Origin: Prinsepia uniflora
Taxonomy: Eukaryota; Streptophyta; Magnoliopsida; Rosales; Rosaceae
Length of the DNA stretch: 64,000 bases
Assembly (NCBI GenBank): GCA_032719365.1
Contig: CM064868.1
Location: forward strand, 73,459,766 to 73,523,765
Reading direction: 5' to 3'
The position numbers and the translations under genes were made by a program. Of this stretch, positions 48,576-60,796 are shown piece by piece (positions within the stretch are counted from its first letter, which is position 1; each line of letters opens with the position of its first letter). Under the pieces are notes generated by a model that made no database searches, had not been told where the DNA came from, and saw only the letters and a list, made by a program, of their open reading frames with translations.

Positions 48576-51500
48576 TGTAACGACCCGTCCCGAATTCCGG
48601 GATTAGTTTAGTGACTAATCTCGATTAGTGAGGTTGAACGGTGCTTAGTAGGGCGGAATCGGACAAATTGTGCAAAATGACCGTTTTGCCCTTGGTCGTG
48701 GGTAAAATGTTGACTTTTTGATCGGGCGGTCAAACAGACTTTGACCGATGACCGTGACGTAGTTCGGGACGTCACGAGTTCATAGACAGGTGGCACGTTC
48801 GATTCCGATATTCGTAGAGAAAGTTATGGTGTTCGGAAGTTGAGGGGTATTTTGGTAATTTGGTATGTTTGGGGCCAAATGTTGACTTTTTGACCGGGAG
48901 GTCCGATGGGCGAGGGCCAAGGACCGTTACGTAGGTATCATCGATACGAATCCAATGACAGGCGGCATGCCGAAATCGGGGATTCGACGACAACGTTATG
49001 GTCAAGGACGTGAAGCACGATTAACCGAGACTCGGAATAAAATAATAATATAATAATAAAATCTGATTACTTTAATCCAAACCAATCTGGACCCTTGATG
49101 AGTGACACATGTCATCATCTCTTTCCTTCCCTAATTCAGGGATCCTTGCTGGCCATTTAGGTTAATTAATTATTTTCTCTCCTCAAATCCTCACCCTTCA
49201 TTTTGAACTCAGGATTGAATCCTGGCCATTGATCTCATCTGCTCTCTCTGTTTTTAAAACCATCAGAATATCATCCTCACATTTTCATTTCTTTCAACCC
49301 GTGCACTCTCACTCTTTGCACGATCACTCCACCACCTCACAGCCCAGCCTCACACACCAGTCAGCCCCAGACGAACCCCAGCCACCTTCAGACGCCGGCC
49401 ACCACCACCACGGCCGCCCTGCACGGTCGGAAACTCCCCAGACCCGAGAGGAACCCGAACAGCCCAAATCGATCCAACCATCCAAACCTTCATACCTGGA
49501 CTCGAGCCAACGTAGGGATAGGACCACTGGAACCTTAGGACGACTCAGACCACGACTGGACGAGCCACGGCGGCACCACGGCGGCGATATGCCCAGAAAC
49601 CCGAGAAGGTTTGATTTTCTTCCCTGTTTCGAAACACTGGTTTTTGACGTTGGGATTGCTTGCTTACTTCTGAAACATGTCCTAGGAACCTAGACGACCA
49701 TTTTGGACCATGAACCACGGCCGGAATCTCGACGAGTCGCCGGAGTTGATGACCTGAGTTCTCAGCCGATTTTCCCGTCAGTTTTCAGGTAGTTTAATCC
49801 ACCTAAAAATTAGTTTGGATGTCACAGAACCATAGAGGGGATTACGACGAGTCCATAGGATCAAACCGCATCAAAAATGGTGGTCTGGAACTCGATCTGT
49901 GATCGGGTCAAGCCGCGGGTCGACGGCGACCCGGTTACAGACCCGGTTTCAGAACCCGGTACTGTAGCATGACGTCATCTATGTTGACCTGAGTGTTGAC
50001 CTGGCGCGTGGGGGCGCGTGAAGGGTATTTTGGGGAAACTTCCAACATGACTTTTAATCTATTCGATGTAACGGACATTTTGGGATTGGTTTCGTGTCGA
50101 TCGGACACCGTCTCGATATTGTTCGGGATATCCGAAGGTTTTAAATTAAGTTTAAAAATAAGTAAAAATTCGGGAAAATTACGGGACTTTGATAGGATGT
50201 TAATGATGAGGTTAGTGACCCTCTAATGTGATTTGGACAGGATTGGGAGTCCCGGTGATAGTGGTGTGGCCCGGGAGGGCCGGTGGCACGCGTATCGAGG
50301 CATACCGTTAAAACGGTCTGTGAGTGGACTTTGGTTTTATAAATCCTATGCATGCTTAAATGTGTTATATGGTTTATATACATGATTTCTATGATGGTAT
50401 TTGTGAGCATTGATTTCGGGTATGTTGCACGTATTTCGAGGTGTTTTCCGTATTTCACGTGTATCGGGATTAACGGTTTATTTGTGGTTTTGCGTGCTTG
50501 TGGTTAAATAAATAATATGATAAAACGATTTTTATATTGGAAAGATGAATTCGGGCTTGAGGCCCACTTGTTTTGGAAATCTCGGACTTGGAGTCCATTT
50601 GAGTACGTAATCGGGCTGCGGGCCCAGTTGGTTTATAAGTCGGGCTGCGAGCCCAGTTGGTTTATAAATCGGGTCGTGGGCCCAGTGGTTCATAAAGTCG
50701 GGCATGAGCCCCAGTTGGATTAAAATTGTGATTTCGGGTCAGGGACCCTATATTTAATAAATGTGATTTCGGGTCAGGGACCCTAAATGGAAATGTGTTG
50801 TTTTATGGAAAATTCGGGCAGGGCCCATTGTGATGTTGTGAAATGAATTAATAAAAAAAACTGTTTTCCATATACCATCTTGATACAAGGATATATGATG
50901 GTCTCCTCCAGATGTCTGGGACACTGGGGAAGTCACGGTGCATTGCCTGTGAAGGGTCACCATACGGAGCAGCCGGACCGTATGATGACTCAGGAGCAGG
51001 ATTGCTATGATTGACGTCTGGGACGTCAGACATCAGGAATGCCAGATATATGGACCCGGAGAGACCCCGGGCAGCACGCGTAGCTTATAAAACCGTGAGA
51101 TATGACGTCAGGGACGTCTAGCATCAGGGATGCTGGTGATGGTAATGGTAAAATACGAATTAATGAAATGGCTTTCCGGGTGGATTTGTGATTATATGAT
51201 TTTAATGAATTGATGTTCATTTATGGTCGTGGGTGGTGACCCACATGGTTGTTTATGTATGGTGGTGGTATTCCACTGTTTTGGGCTGAGTTCCCACACT
51301 TGGTTTTTGGTTAACGGTTTTTGGGCTAAGGCCCTAATGGCTCGGTTGAGCAAACGTTTTGGTTACTGGTTTTGGTGGCATGCATACGTTTTTATTGGAG
51401 GGCATAAATGTCTTATAAATGTATTTGATGAACTTACTGGTTTTTGTCCACTCACAGCTTTTGGTTTTAATGCCCTTCAGGTTGATCACGGATGCGATTG

Positions 51501-51664
51501 CAGCAAAGACTGGGACATTGCACACCTCCTCCATCGATCCTTGCGCACTCTGGATGCCCCGTTTGGGCAGTGGCTCTTGGTTTTCCCTTGTCCGACACCC
51601 CTTGTTGGATGGGAGCAGGGCACATTCCATGGTAATCCCGGGGGGATTGGGATGGGTCCTGTCA
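48576..51664 (+). mobile_element. Solo LTR D nested in the gypsy element
   Basis: 3089 bp, TGTAACGACCCGTCCC...GGGTCCTGTCA, flanked by perfect GCACC duplications (48571-48575, 51665-51669). Removing it and one GCACC joins the gypsy reverse transcriptase to its RNase H. It has the cassettes (near 48785 and 48957), GGGCC-type short repeats (about 50548-50790), the inverted 12-mers (50318-50329, 51446-51457) and the hairpin array. It is close to element B in layout. The 154-codon frame at 49229-49693 is His/Pro-rich and not supported as a gene. Confidence 0.93.
51013..51133. repeat. Hairpin array in solo LTR D
   Basis: GACGTCTGGGACGTC (51013), GACATCAGGAATGCC (51029, arms no longer match), GACGTCAGGGACGTC (51104) and GCATCAGGGATGC (51121). 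A further imperfect unit lies at about 50911. The loop is TGG or AGG. Confidence 0.8.
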
Positions 51665-51930
51665 GCACCCCTGCTTGCTAGTTTAGACACTAGAGAGCAA
51701 CTCACTGTCTACCTTTTGGTTTCCACCTCTGCCATCAATTATGTCTTAATCGAGACAAAGATAGGAGCAGAATATCCATCCTACTATGTAAGTAAGGCAT
51801 TTCAGGATGCGAAGACAAGATACTGCGACTTGGAAAAGCTGGCCCTTGCCTTGGTCACCACAACCAGACGGCTCAGACCCTACTTCCAAGCTCACCTCAT
51901 CCTAGTCTTAACTAACAAGCCACTTAGGTA
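51665..51930 (+). pseudogene. Gypsy RNase H (first copy)
   Basis: LTVYLLVSTSAINYVLI followed by YYVSKAFQDAKTRYCDLEKLALALV and FQAHLILVLTNKPLR matches the RT-linked RNase H of Ty3/gypsy elements. It continues the gypsy frame after LTR D. Confidence 0.88.
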
Positions 51931-52179
51931 GGTACTCTAGAAGCTGGAAATATCCAAAAAAAATGATCAAGTAGGCGATCGAGCTCAGGGAATTCGACAT
52001 CACCTTTGCCCCACGCTCCACTGAGAAGAGCCAAGCAATTGTCGACCTTCTCTCTGAATTCACCTACCACATATCCCAGTACATGTCGGAGGATTCAACA
52101 ATCAGCACCACGTAGCCTGTTACACCACTTCAAATGGCTAACACTTTTTCTCCCCAAAACAAGTCAAAGCCAATCTGGA

Positions 52180-52581
52180 CTCTATGTGGATGGATTAGCA
52201 TGACACATCGGCTCTAGAGCGGGGCTTGTGCTTAACACACCTAACCAAGCTAAGCTCAAATACGTAATCTGTTTCGGCTTCAAGGCCTCCAACAATGAGA
52301 CAGATTATGAAGCACTCCTCGCTAGCCTCCGCCTTACGAAGGACTTACAAGCACGAAAGATCCAAATCTTCAGCGACACCCAGTTCATTGTCTATCAAGT
52401 GAACAACCACTACGGCGCCAAGGACATCTCTATTGTGCTCTACCTGGAAAAGGCAAGGACACTCCTCCACAGTTTCCAAGCCTATGAGATCAACCAGATA
52501 ACGCGCTCGGAGAATAGCCATGTTGATGCTCTAACCCGTTCGACGACAAGATCGGCCACAACATACGAGTTGAGCTCCTGA
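52180..52581 (+). pseudogene. Gypsy additional RNase H
   Basis: After a YVDGLA-type start and a GSRAGLVL-like turn, the frame reads KASNNETDYEALLASLRLTKDL and then the FSDTQFIVYQVNN box with the expected acidic residues, ending in NSHVDALTR. This is the second, archaeal-type RNase H characteristic of Tat elements. Confidence 0.85.
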
Positions 52582-52865
52582 AGACTCCCATCACGAAGGA
52601 GCGACAAGGCATGGCTATCAACACTGAACCATCCAAGATGCACCCAATCATCTAGCTCCTCAAACACGCAGAAGTACTGGAGGATCAGAATGATGCCAAG
52701 TGCATCAATCGCTAATCCATTGGATACATAGTTGTCCACGACAATTTGTATAAGTACGGTTTCGACATCCCTCCCTTAAGTGCCTTCTAGCAGATTAAGG
52801 ACATGTAGTTCTTATGGAGATCCACGAGGGAATCTGTGGTAACCATTCAGGACCCAAGCCCCTTG

Positions 52866-52986
52866 TGTCAGGACCCACCCCGGTTTCACCCCGAAAACTG
52901 AGGTAAACCCTGCTCCCGTCTGACACCCTGACACGTAACTAAAGTAAACCACCCAACAAGCATAGTTTCTGGGACGGGTCGTTACA
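52866..52986 (-). mobile_element. 121-bp deletion derivative of a long LTR
   Basis: Starts TGTCAGGACCCACCCCGG and ends CTGGGACGGGTCGTTACA on the + strand, i.e. both outer ends of an inverted long LTR joined together, flanked by perfect CCTTG duplications (52861-52865, 52987-52991). Its 5' half matches the end of LTR C (about 11830-11894) inverted. Roughly 2.8 kb of the middle is missing. It lies in the gypsy integrase region. Confidence 0.9.
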
Positions 52987-53773
52987 CCTTGCTCACAAGG
53001 CCTTCCAACAAGGTTACTATTGGCCAACAATGCATGCAGACTCAATTGTACTTACGTAAAAATGCGAAGAATTCCAAAAGTATGTCCCCATTCCCCATCT
53101 ATCTACAAAGCGCTTGACTCCAATGCTCAACCCGTGGCCATTTTTGCAATGGGGACATGACCTTATCAGCCCTATGCTGAGATGAAAAAGATGAGTGGAA
53201 CATGCTATTGTATCAGTCGACTACTTCACCAAACGGGTAGAAGAAAAATCACTCAAGGTTATCACTACTGCACACATCGAAAGCTTCGTCTACTAGAATG
53301 TCATCTGCCGCTTCGGCATCCCTCACACCATTGTGATGGACAACCGGAAGCAATTGGTCTATGGTCGCTTCCGTAACTTCTACCAAGTCTAAGGAATCAA
53401 ACTCCACATCGTTTCTGTCACTCATCCACAAGTAATAGACCAAATAGAAGCAGTTAACAAGCTAATCAAGTGCAACCTGAAGACGTGCCTAAATGAGGAT
53501 TCCATGGGCAAGTGGTCTAACATCCTCTCAGACGTTTTATGGTTCTACTGGACATCCTACTAGACATCACCCAAGGAAACACCATTCGTCATGGAATTTG
53601 GTACTAAGGTTGTCATACTAGTGGAGATTGGAGAAACCTCTTATCAGGTGATCTCTTATGATCCAAACGAGAACAACGAACTGCTCACCCTCAACCTTGA
53701 CCTCTTGGAAGTGCATCGCGAACAGGGAAACCACCACAACATGGCTCACAAACAGTGTATTGCCCACTACTAA
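52987..53773 (+). pseudogene. Gypsy integrase remains
   Basis: The zinc-finger end (FQQGYYWPTMHAD) is followed by core pieces: WPFLQWGHDLI near 53140, VDYFTKRVEEKSLKVITT near 53220-53265, CRFGIPHTIVMDN near 53310 and YSRFRNFYQ-like sequence. The C-terminal piece has the NLDLLEVHRE segment near 53690. Several in-frame stops. Confidence 0.85.
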
Positions 53774-54789
53774 GACTCCCGGGTCAAAACCTGAAGCTTC
53801 AAGGTTGGGGATCAGCCCTTACTCCCATATGATCGACACTCATGTCCCACAACGGCCGATCAGCCCTTACACCCATATGAAGGGTTTTCACCATAATCAC
53901 AGACACATCTTCCAATATACTATCACCACGATTGGGAACCGACTACTTTTGAGGCAGATTGGCAAGGCGCCTACTTGCAAAGGTCACCTACGATGTCTAT
54001 GTGCACCCACACTGCAATTCTTGGAACTAACGTGCCTCAAATTTCACTTGGCACCCGAAGGTAACTTGGTATTCACGATTCCTTCTATATACTACGGTTG
54101 GTCTAGCATACAATCAAGCAAACAAACAGGTTGGATAAAATTATATTATAAGTTAGCCTCAATCGGTAGTCAAACATCAAATTCAAATTCTAGCCTTAAA
54201 CGGTAGCTACATTAAAACGAAAGTGAAAAAAATTACTTTGGATAAAACTCCATTTTTTCAACTTACAATTACACGGGGCATACCCCTGAAAAAAAAAAAC
54301 AAAAAACAATTACAATTCCTGGCTCATCTGCACTCAATCTTCAATCTTAATATGCTCATCAACACTCTTCTTGGCCTTATCGGTCTGATCAGTAGTAGTT
54401 AAGTGGGAGATGATCATAGGTTCCCTTAAGTCGGGATCAAATTATTCGAACCAATGCATAGAGATGGTGTCCCTACTTGGTGAGTCGCGAACCACACTTG
54501 AATGGTATATTCCAAGCACCAATCACTATTTAAGAAAATCTAGTTGTATTGAAATGGAAATGAAAGTAAAAGTACATGAATGTAAAAGTATTGAAATTGA
54601 ATAACAACTGAAATTACATGTGCATAAATAGTAAATTATTTCCTTACATCTCAAGCTTGTAAAGAGTAAGAAATTCTGGAAATCTTCATCTGAGATGAAT
54701 ATCAGTTGGAAATCATGCCATGAGATGACAGAGCACTCAAATGTGACAACGAGACGTCAAAAATGGAGGTTTGAGTTCCTTGGCAACCT
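53774..54789. other. Probable gypsy 3' remnant and unassigned DNA
   Basis: A 182-codon frame (53658-54206) lacks recognisable domains beyond its gypsy-derived beginning. CGGCCGATCAGCCCTTAC-like sequence is duplicated at about 53808 and 53853. An A run lies at 54289-54306. No 3' LTR recognised. Confidence 0.4.
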
Positions 54790-55010
54790 TCTGTATGTTG
54801 GTAGTCGGGATGACTATCCGTAAGACGGTGGTTGGAGACTGTATGTGAACTGATAGTTGGAATGACTGTCCATTAGCCGGTGGTTAGGATGACTATTCGT
54901 ATATCCGTGGTCAGGATGATTGTCCGTATGTCGGTAGTCGGAATGGTTATCCGCTTGTTAGTGGCCAGAGACTGTCCATGAGCCGGTAGTTGGAATGCCT
55001 CGAATGGTTA
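54790..55010. repeat. Degenerate tandem repeat, about 35-base period
   Basis: Roughly six diverged units of the form GGTAGTCGGGATGACTATCCGT follow one another. The unit core is GTGGTNGGATGACTNTCCGTA. Confidence 0.8.
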
Positions 55011-55979
55011 TCAACTCTTATGACATTGAGCGTTCAGAAAGATGGTTGATCTTGAGTGAACCTCAGGCGAAATTCCAAGAACTAGCCAGTCGGGAAGAGG
55101 GAGACCCTTATGACACTTGAGCGGTTAGAAAGAAGGTATGTAGTTAGAAACGTGCATAAATGCCTTGAAGGGGTGAGAAAAGAAGCTACGTCCTAATTTC
55201 CTCGTTTGAAGGAGTAGTTTTTGCCACAAGGGCGAGCTGTTTTTAAACCATGAAACCTTGGTTAAAGGTGTTTATAGGTTCATAAATTGACAGAGATCAA
55301 TTTGCTCAGATTTATTGGTTGATTCGATGTCCTTTAAGAAGTTGGGTTGCTCTCTATTTATAGGCGGTGAAGGAGCTTGCCACTTGAAGATTAGGGTTTC
55401 TCAGTGGGTCTCGCTTTGCCGTTTTTCCTGTTGGAATACTCCCCCTTGCCCCATTTTCTTCGTTTTATTCTATCAGCACCGTCTAAACTTATTTCCTCTC
55501 CACGTTCGAGCTCGATGGGCTGGGCTTGTGTGTCTTTGGGCCTTTAATTTTGTGAGCTGATATCTTAGGCCCATAGGGGATTTTTTCAGGTGTAAACATT
55601 GTCCCCTAAATTTGAAATGCTTTAGTTATAAAGCATTTCAAATTCACACAATCACACCTTCTACCCTTCTCTTTGTTCCACATGTACCTTTGGTGGTTTT
55701 AATTGCAGTTCCCTATACTCTGTCTTTCTTCCTGCAAACTCATCGTTTCTCACTGGTTCTGGAAAAATCATGACTTCCAACCTGACCCTGTAGCGAAGAG
55801 ATAAGGGCGAGTCTCTCAACTCCCCTTTCTCATCGCCTATCGTCGCAACTCACCAAGTCTCTAGTTCGAGATTTGAATCCCCGTTCAAGAGTTTCTTGTG
55901 ATATCTTGGGATCCCTCAAAGATAATCGTGAGGTCGTTCAAGGCCCTTGTCTCATGACTAATTCAGGCCATTGTTTAGC
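55011..55979. other. Unassigned DNA upstream of the mobile-domain pseudogene
   Basis: No recognisable gene. A short palindromic AAATGCTTTAGTTATAAAGCATTT lies at 55613-55637. The region may be the former promoter or 5' part of the element carrying the mobile-domain gene. Confidence 0.4.
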
Positions 55980-57273
55980 TCTTGGCCTTTGTTGGAAAGG
56001 CTTTCCTTAAAAAAAAAGCGATAATTCTCAACCTTCACCTAAATGATTTCCAAGCTTCGTTCATATATCAGTGGAGATCGTTTCCATGGACGAACCTGGA
56101 CCATGCATGGAAGAATCTCTTCCCTTGTCTAGGTTATGAGAGTTTTGCGTCCCTAGGGACAGTGGGTTCAGAGGATGCATCAAATGTATCTGGAGGAACT
56201 CGGGAGTAACGTCATATATCATTTGGTGAGCCTTTACACTCTGTACATCACCCCTGATCCCGGTTTTCTACGCTCGACTCTATGCTTCTGGAACTGCAGC
56301 ATAAACATGTTTGATTTTCGAGTTGGACCCATGACGCCCAACCTCTTGGATATGGTTGTTCTTTTTGGTTTGTCCCCATCCGGAGATGTGGCTGACTTTA
56401 CCTTTTCCATTTCATCCAACTTTGATGCAGGTCATGGTCTTCCAATCGCCAGGTTGCCCCCAGATGTTCCTTTAATGTTTTCTGTCTATTTGACGGGAAC
56501 AGATAACTCAAGACTGAAAATGAGTTTGAGAATTTCGCGCTTCCCAGTCTTTATTGGGCACTATCTACGAGAAAATCCAGTTCTACCGGATGTGGCTAGA
56601 CTAGTTTGTGTTTCCTAACACCATGAGAAGTCACCCGCTAGAATGGGTTCCACTAGCCAAAGCGTTGTCATCTCGTTCGAACATAGGCCTGGGCCCCCTT
56701 GTTTCTGGCCCACGTGTACAGTGTTCTATGTTCCATAGTTCTTTATCATGTGAAGGCAATTGCTTTAAATGTTCCCTTTTGATGGTCCAAGTATGGTTGA
56801 ATTGGGAGTTCCCTCAGTTTCATAATTGTACCATTGAATACCTTGATGATGTGGTCCTAGCTCAGTTGCTGATGCATTTGCTTTCTCTATCCTCTCCACT
56901 AGAAATTACATGTCCTTCTTTAGTAAGCTATTTTCTCGCCCCCGAGAACATTGGGAGGCTAGTGTGGTTAGGAGATTTCCATGGATCCAAGAAGGAGGTT
57001 TCCTTCGTTTTCGGCAAACCCATCCCGCGGGAGAGTTCAATTATTGTGCTTCAAAGTGTACCAACTGAATTATTGCACTCGTCAACTAGGTTTCTGCCAG
57101 GTTGTCCCTGTGCCGTATGTACAAGACGTGAATGCTAGGACATCATTTCATTTGGGGACTTCTAATCTGAAACTAGCCAACACCTCTCAAGACTTTATGT
57201 CCAATATTCTAGTGGTCTTCCCAGTTGCCATGGAAGCCTTCTATGGGTGTACAGCTGCTTTCGACTCGTGGTG
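55980..57273 (+). pseudogene. Plant-mobile-domain (PMD-like) gene, broken
   Basis: Three overlapping pieces in three different frames (55982-56209, 56175-56618, 56608-57138). The middle piece has FWNCSINMFDFRVGPMTPNLLDMVVLFGLSPSGD, which fits the 'aminotransferase-like, plant mobile domain' family (PF10536) signature FW...T..F.F..G.MTPTLLD...LTGL...G. The last piece has a late segment typical of the family (ALSSRSNIGLGPLV then LLMVQVWLNWEFPQF). Such domains occur in host genes (MAIN/MAIL type) and in transposable elements. With frameshifts and no introns visible, an element-derived pseudogene is most likely. Confidence 0.7.
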
Positions 57274-57834
57274 AACTTACTACTTTAAAGAAAACTGCAC
57301 CTTCAACTTCACCAGTCGCCATGGAAGCCTTCTATGGAGGTATGGGTGTGCCAATTCTTGATGTTGGAGTGGGCCACAAGTTTTGACTCGGTGGTCTCTG
57401 TTCTAGTCGAATGCAGGAAGTAGGAGGACAACCACATTTTCCCGGGTATTACTTTTCACAACGCCTGTGCTCCATTCTTTTAACTCGTGTCCTTTAATCT
57501 GTGTATTTTTGCAGATATTCTGAGCGGGGAATCGTTATCAGTGGCCCAAGCTAGTCTTTTCCTTTCTCGGATCAAGGATGCTCCATATAATCCCCTTGTT
57601 CTTGACCGTGTGGCGGTTGTAAGAAATTAGAGTTCTTTAGACACCCCATCCTTGGCAACATCAACATTGACAGTCATGTTCTCAGTTCCCTCTGGTTCCT
57701 TGGCTCCTCTGTCCCTAGGCGGTGTTGCTTCAGTCGTGCCCTTGGTACGTCTCTGTTCTTGACTTTCTTGCTTCATAAAGCATTCTCGTTATAAACACAT
57801 TCCAAACCATCGAAATATATTAAAGAAGAAAGTT
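57274..57834. other. Decayed 3' part of the mobile-domain element
   Basis: TCGCCATGGAAGCCTTCTATGG at 57320 repeats sequence from 57228, so a small duplication has occurred. No domain recognised after 57273. Confidence 0.4.
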
Positions 57835-58210
57835 TACCAACAATTTTCTATTTTCGTAATTTCCAAATATATTTTCCTAACATATTTTCGAATTTCTTAA
57901 TTTGCTAACATATTTTTTATATTCCTAATTTCCGAATATATTTTATAATTTCTTAATTTCCTAACATATTTTCTAATTTCTTAATTTCCTAAAATATTTT
58001 CTATTTTCCTAATTTCCTAATATATTTTCTTAATTTTCTAATTTCCTAACATATTCTCTAATTTCTTAATTTTCTAACATATTTTCTAATTTCCTAACAT
58101 ATTTTTCTAATTTTGTAAATTCATATTCTAATTTTATATTTATAATTTATAACATACTTTCTATTTTCATATTTTCCTAATAAATCTTCTAAGTTCCTAC
58201 ACTATCTCTA
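57835..58210. repeat. A/T-rich tandem repeat
   Basis: Many irregular units of CTAATTTCCTAACATATTTT type, with periods of about 17-36 bases. No coding potential. Confidence 0.88.
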
Positions 58211-58361
58211 CACAAATAATTAACAATTTCAACATATTTATCAAAATAAAAAACAATACCAAAATCTCCAAAATTAAATACATACCTTTAATTGAAAATG
58301 ATATGATGAGAAGATGAATTAATGTGATTGGTGAAGAATTAATATAAGTGAATATAGGATT

Positions 58362-58362
58362 T

Positions 58363-58423
<61 letters not shown>
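58362..58423. repeat. (GA)n microsatellite
   Basis: About 30 GA dinucleotides. A Cassandra element sits at its right edge, and a few GA repeats continue on the other side (59144-59150). Confidence 0.95.
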
Positions 58424-58428
<5 letters not shown>

Positions 58429-59143
58429 GGACCCAACCCTCCTCGGTCAGGACCCAACCCTCCTCGGTCAGGACCCGACTCATCTAGCACGATATTGTCC
58501 GCTTTGGGCCTCTTTGCCCTCACGGTTTTGTTTTCGGGAGCTCACGGTGCAACTTCCCAGGGGGTCACCTATCATGGAATTGCACTAGCCTCAACTCGCT
58601 TAATTTTGGGGTTCCAATCCCCCCCAAAGCCACTTGAGCTCCTAAAAGGCCTCGTGCTAAATAGGTGTGTGCCTACCAGACCATTCCCCTTCGCAGGAAT
58701 GTGGGATCGTTCACCGTTCCCTCCAAGACACGGGTCTTACAATCCACCCCCCTTAGGGCCCAGCGTCCTCGCTAGCACACTTCTCGGTCGGGGTTTGGCT
58801 CTGATACCATTATGTCAGGACCCGACCATCCTCGGTCAGGACCCGACTCATCTAGCACAATATTGTTCGCTTTGGGCCTACTTGCCCTTGCCCTCACGGT
58901 TTTGTTTTCGGGAGCTCACGGTGCAACTTCCCAGGGGGTCTCCCATCATGGAATTGCACCAGCCTCAACTCGCTTAACTTTGGGGTTCTAATTCCCCCAA
59001 AGCCACTTGAGCTCTCAAAAGGTCCCGTGCTAGATAGGTGTGTGCCTACACCTTTAAGGTACACCACCATTCCCCTCCCAGACCTTTCCCCCACGCAAGA
59101 ATGTGGGATCATTCACCGTTCCCTCTAGGACACGGGTCTTACA
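58424..59143 (-). mobile_element. Complete Cassandra TRIM element, inverted
   Basis: Two LTRs (58424-58741 and 58813-59143) enclose a 71-base interior. On the + strand the interior contains GGCTCTGATACCA (58797-58809), the inverted tRNA-iMet primer site, and CCACCCCCC, the inverted polypurine tract. The flanks on both sides are GAGAG, so the target was the GA microsatellite. The left LTR begins TGGCAGG instead of TGTCAGG and has its outer 21-base segment duplicated (58428-58470). Both LTRs carry the 5S-derived block. There is no protein-coding region, as usual for this family; reading frames across it are incidental. Confidence 0.92.
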
Positions 59144-59150
59144 GAGAGAG

Positions 59151-60796
59151 ATTGATGAAATGCAGGTGGGGAGGAAGAAGGGTGGATCGGTTGTGTTAAA
59201 TGTTAATAGGCTTTTTCCCGATGAAAGGATTCATTGGGCATGGTTTACCTATTCGTCAAGTAAAGGTAAAATATGGCGCCAAAATCATTTCCTTTCTACC
59301 AAGATTATACCCGACGATTGTATCCCCGTCCGGTAACAGTGGTCAACGTTGACGTTACTCGATGGCGTAAAAAATACGTATTCGTCGGGCATGTTACCCG
59401 ATGAGGCAGATTGTTTCTCTCTCGTTAGTTCATGGTGTTTTTTCACCTTTAACCTTCCTTTTGTCACCATCGCACTCTTCTAATTCTCTCTCATTAGTTC
59501 ATGTTGTTTTTTCCTTTCATTTTTTCCATTTTCTACTTATTTTGTAGATTGTTTTTTTGTTATTTATAAAAAATATTTGTTTGCTGAGAAGGTTTCATTA
59601 GTTCTATGAAATTTGATCCTTCCATTATAACTGTTTACTCATTGGCTTAACATGTATAAGAACTAGCCGTAAACATTTGGTTTGTTAGTCTTTGTAGAGA
59701 TTGAAAATAGTTTTGCTACTACAGCTCTTGAACAACAAAATTTGGTGCAGTCTTTACAAATTTAAGCCCCAAATTGTGGGTACAAGATCAATAGATAAAT
59801 GCTAGAAGATAAAAAATAATTTAGTTATTTATTTATCATCATCCTGAGGATGCTAAGGGGAGGAAGATACGAGAAAGAAAGAAAAAGATGAGATTGATTA
59901 TAAACGTTGAGGTTGAAGAGAAAAATAATAAGAATAAGAAATATGAATTATGTGAACAATGGTGCTTACCAAAATATATATAGGAATTATGTGAATAATG
60001 GTGCTTACCAAAAAATATATATGTATATATATAATTAGTGATAGAGAAAAGTGATAAAATCATAATTGGAATGATTAATTAAGCTAAGTTATTAATACAT
60101 ATTTATTCACAAAAGAATACCTAAATTAATTACCATGTGGTGAGATCTCAACTATTAAAAATAGAATAATCCAGTGATTTAAAATTAATGTGCACTGACA
60201 TATTGATAAAATAAAGCTAATTACAAATTAAAGAAATACCTAGCTCACACAATAATAGCATCAACTACACTAACGAATAAACAATACAAAATTGCATCAC
60301 TCTGGTTTAGAATAACCTACCAAATCTATAGATGGTTTGCACATGTATCATAAAAATTAATTAATTTTTTTAAGATAGAAAAAAAAAATTGCATGTGGGG
60401 TTCTATGAGAAAAAAAAATTGCATGTGGGGTTCTATGATGACATGTATATATGCTAGCTATTGTTTTTTCCAAATACCTATATATATATATTCTAACTAA
60501 AAATACACAATATATATATATATATTATTAATGACATTGTGAATCAGATATTTATCATAAATTAAAAGAAAAAATTGTGACACTCATGCATGAACTAATT
60601 AATGATGAAAAATTAATAGTATTATGAATTATAAAATTATGATAATGTCGAAAATTTGTTTCTATATAATAATATTGAGGAAGGGGATATATACGTATTG
60701 AGATTGAATTCGAAGCTAAGACCTACTATATATATGTATATATATATATATTAGGTAGTGAAAAATATTTTAATTAGAATACTAGCTAGCCGGTGA
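59151..60796. other. A/T-rich DNA with CACTA-like subterminal repeats
   Basis: At 59210-59405 short words CCCGACGA, CGTCGGGCA and TTACCCGATGAGG recur in both orientations, like subterminal repeats of CACTA elements. The rest is A/T-rich with TA microsatellites (near 60480, 60510, 60730) and a 34-base duplication of GAATTATGTGAATAATGGTGC type at 59943-60010. No gene. Confidence 0.45.

Larger units (their letters stand above)
44158..54200 (+). mobile_element. Ty3/gypsy element, Tat-like, decayed and split
   Basis: Begins with an LTR (44158-44860) and a primer-site remnant, followed by gag, protease, reverse transcriptase, RNase H, a second RNase H and integrase in gypsy order. An extra RNase H between the first one and integrase is a known mark of the Tat clade. 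Two later insertions interrupt it (LTR D at 48576-51664 and a 121-bp LTR derivative at 52866-52986). I could not find a 3' LTR, so the right end is approximate. Many stops make it inactive. Confidence 0.85.

Noticed and set aside
49229..49693. 154-codon frame in solo LTR D
   Set aside because: His/Pro/Ser-rich, lies wholly inside an LTR, and is not open at the same place in the related LTRs.
58423..58977. 184-codon frame starting at the GA microsatellite
   Set aside because: It is a translation across the Cassandra LTRs; the element has no protein.
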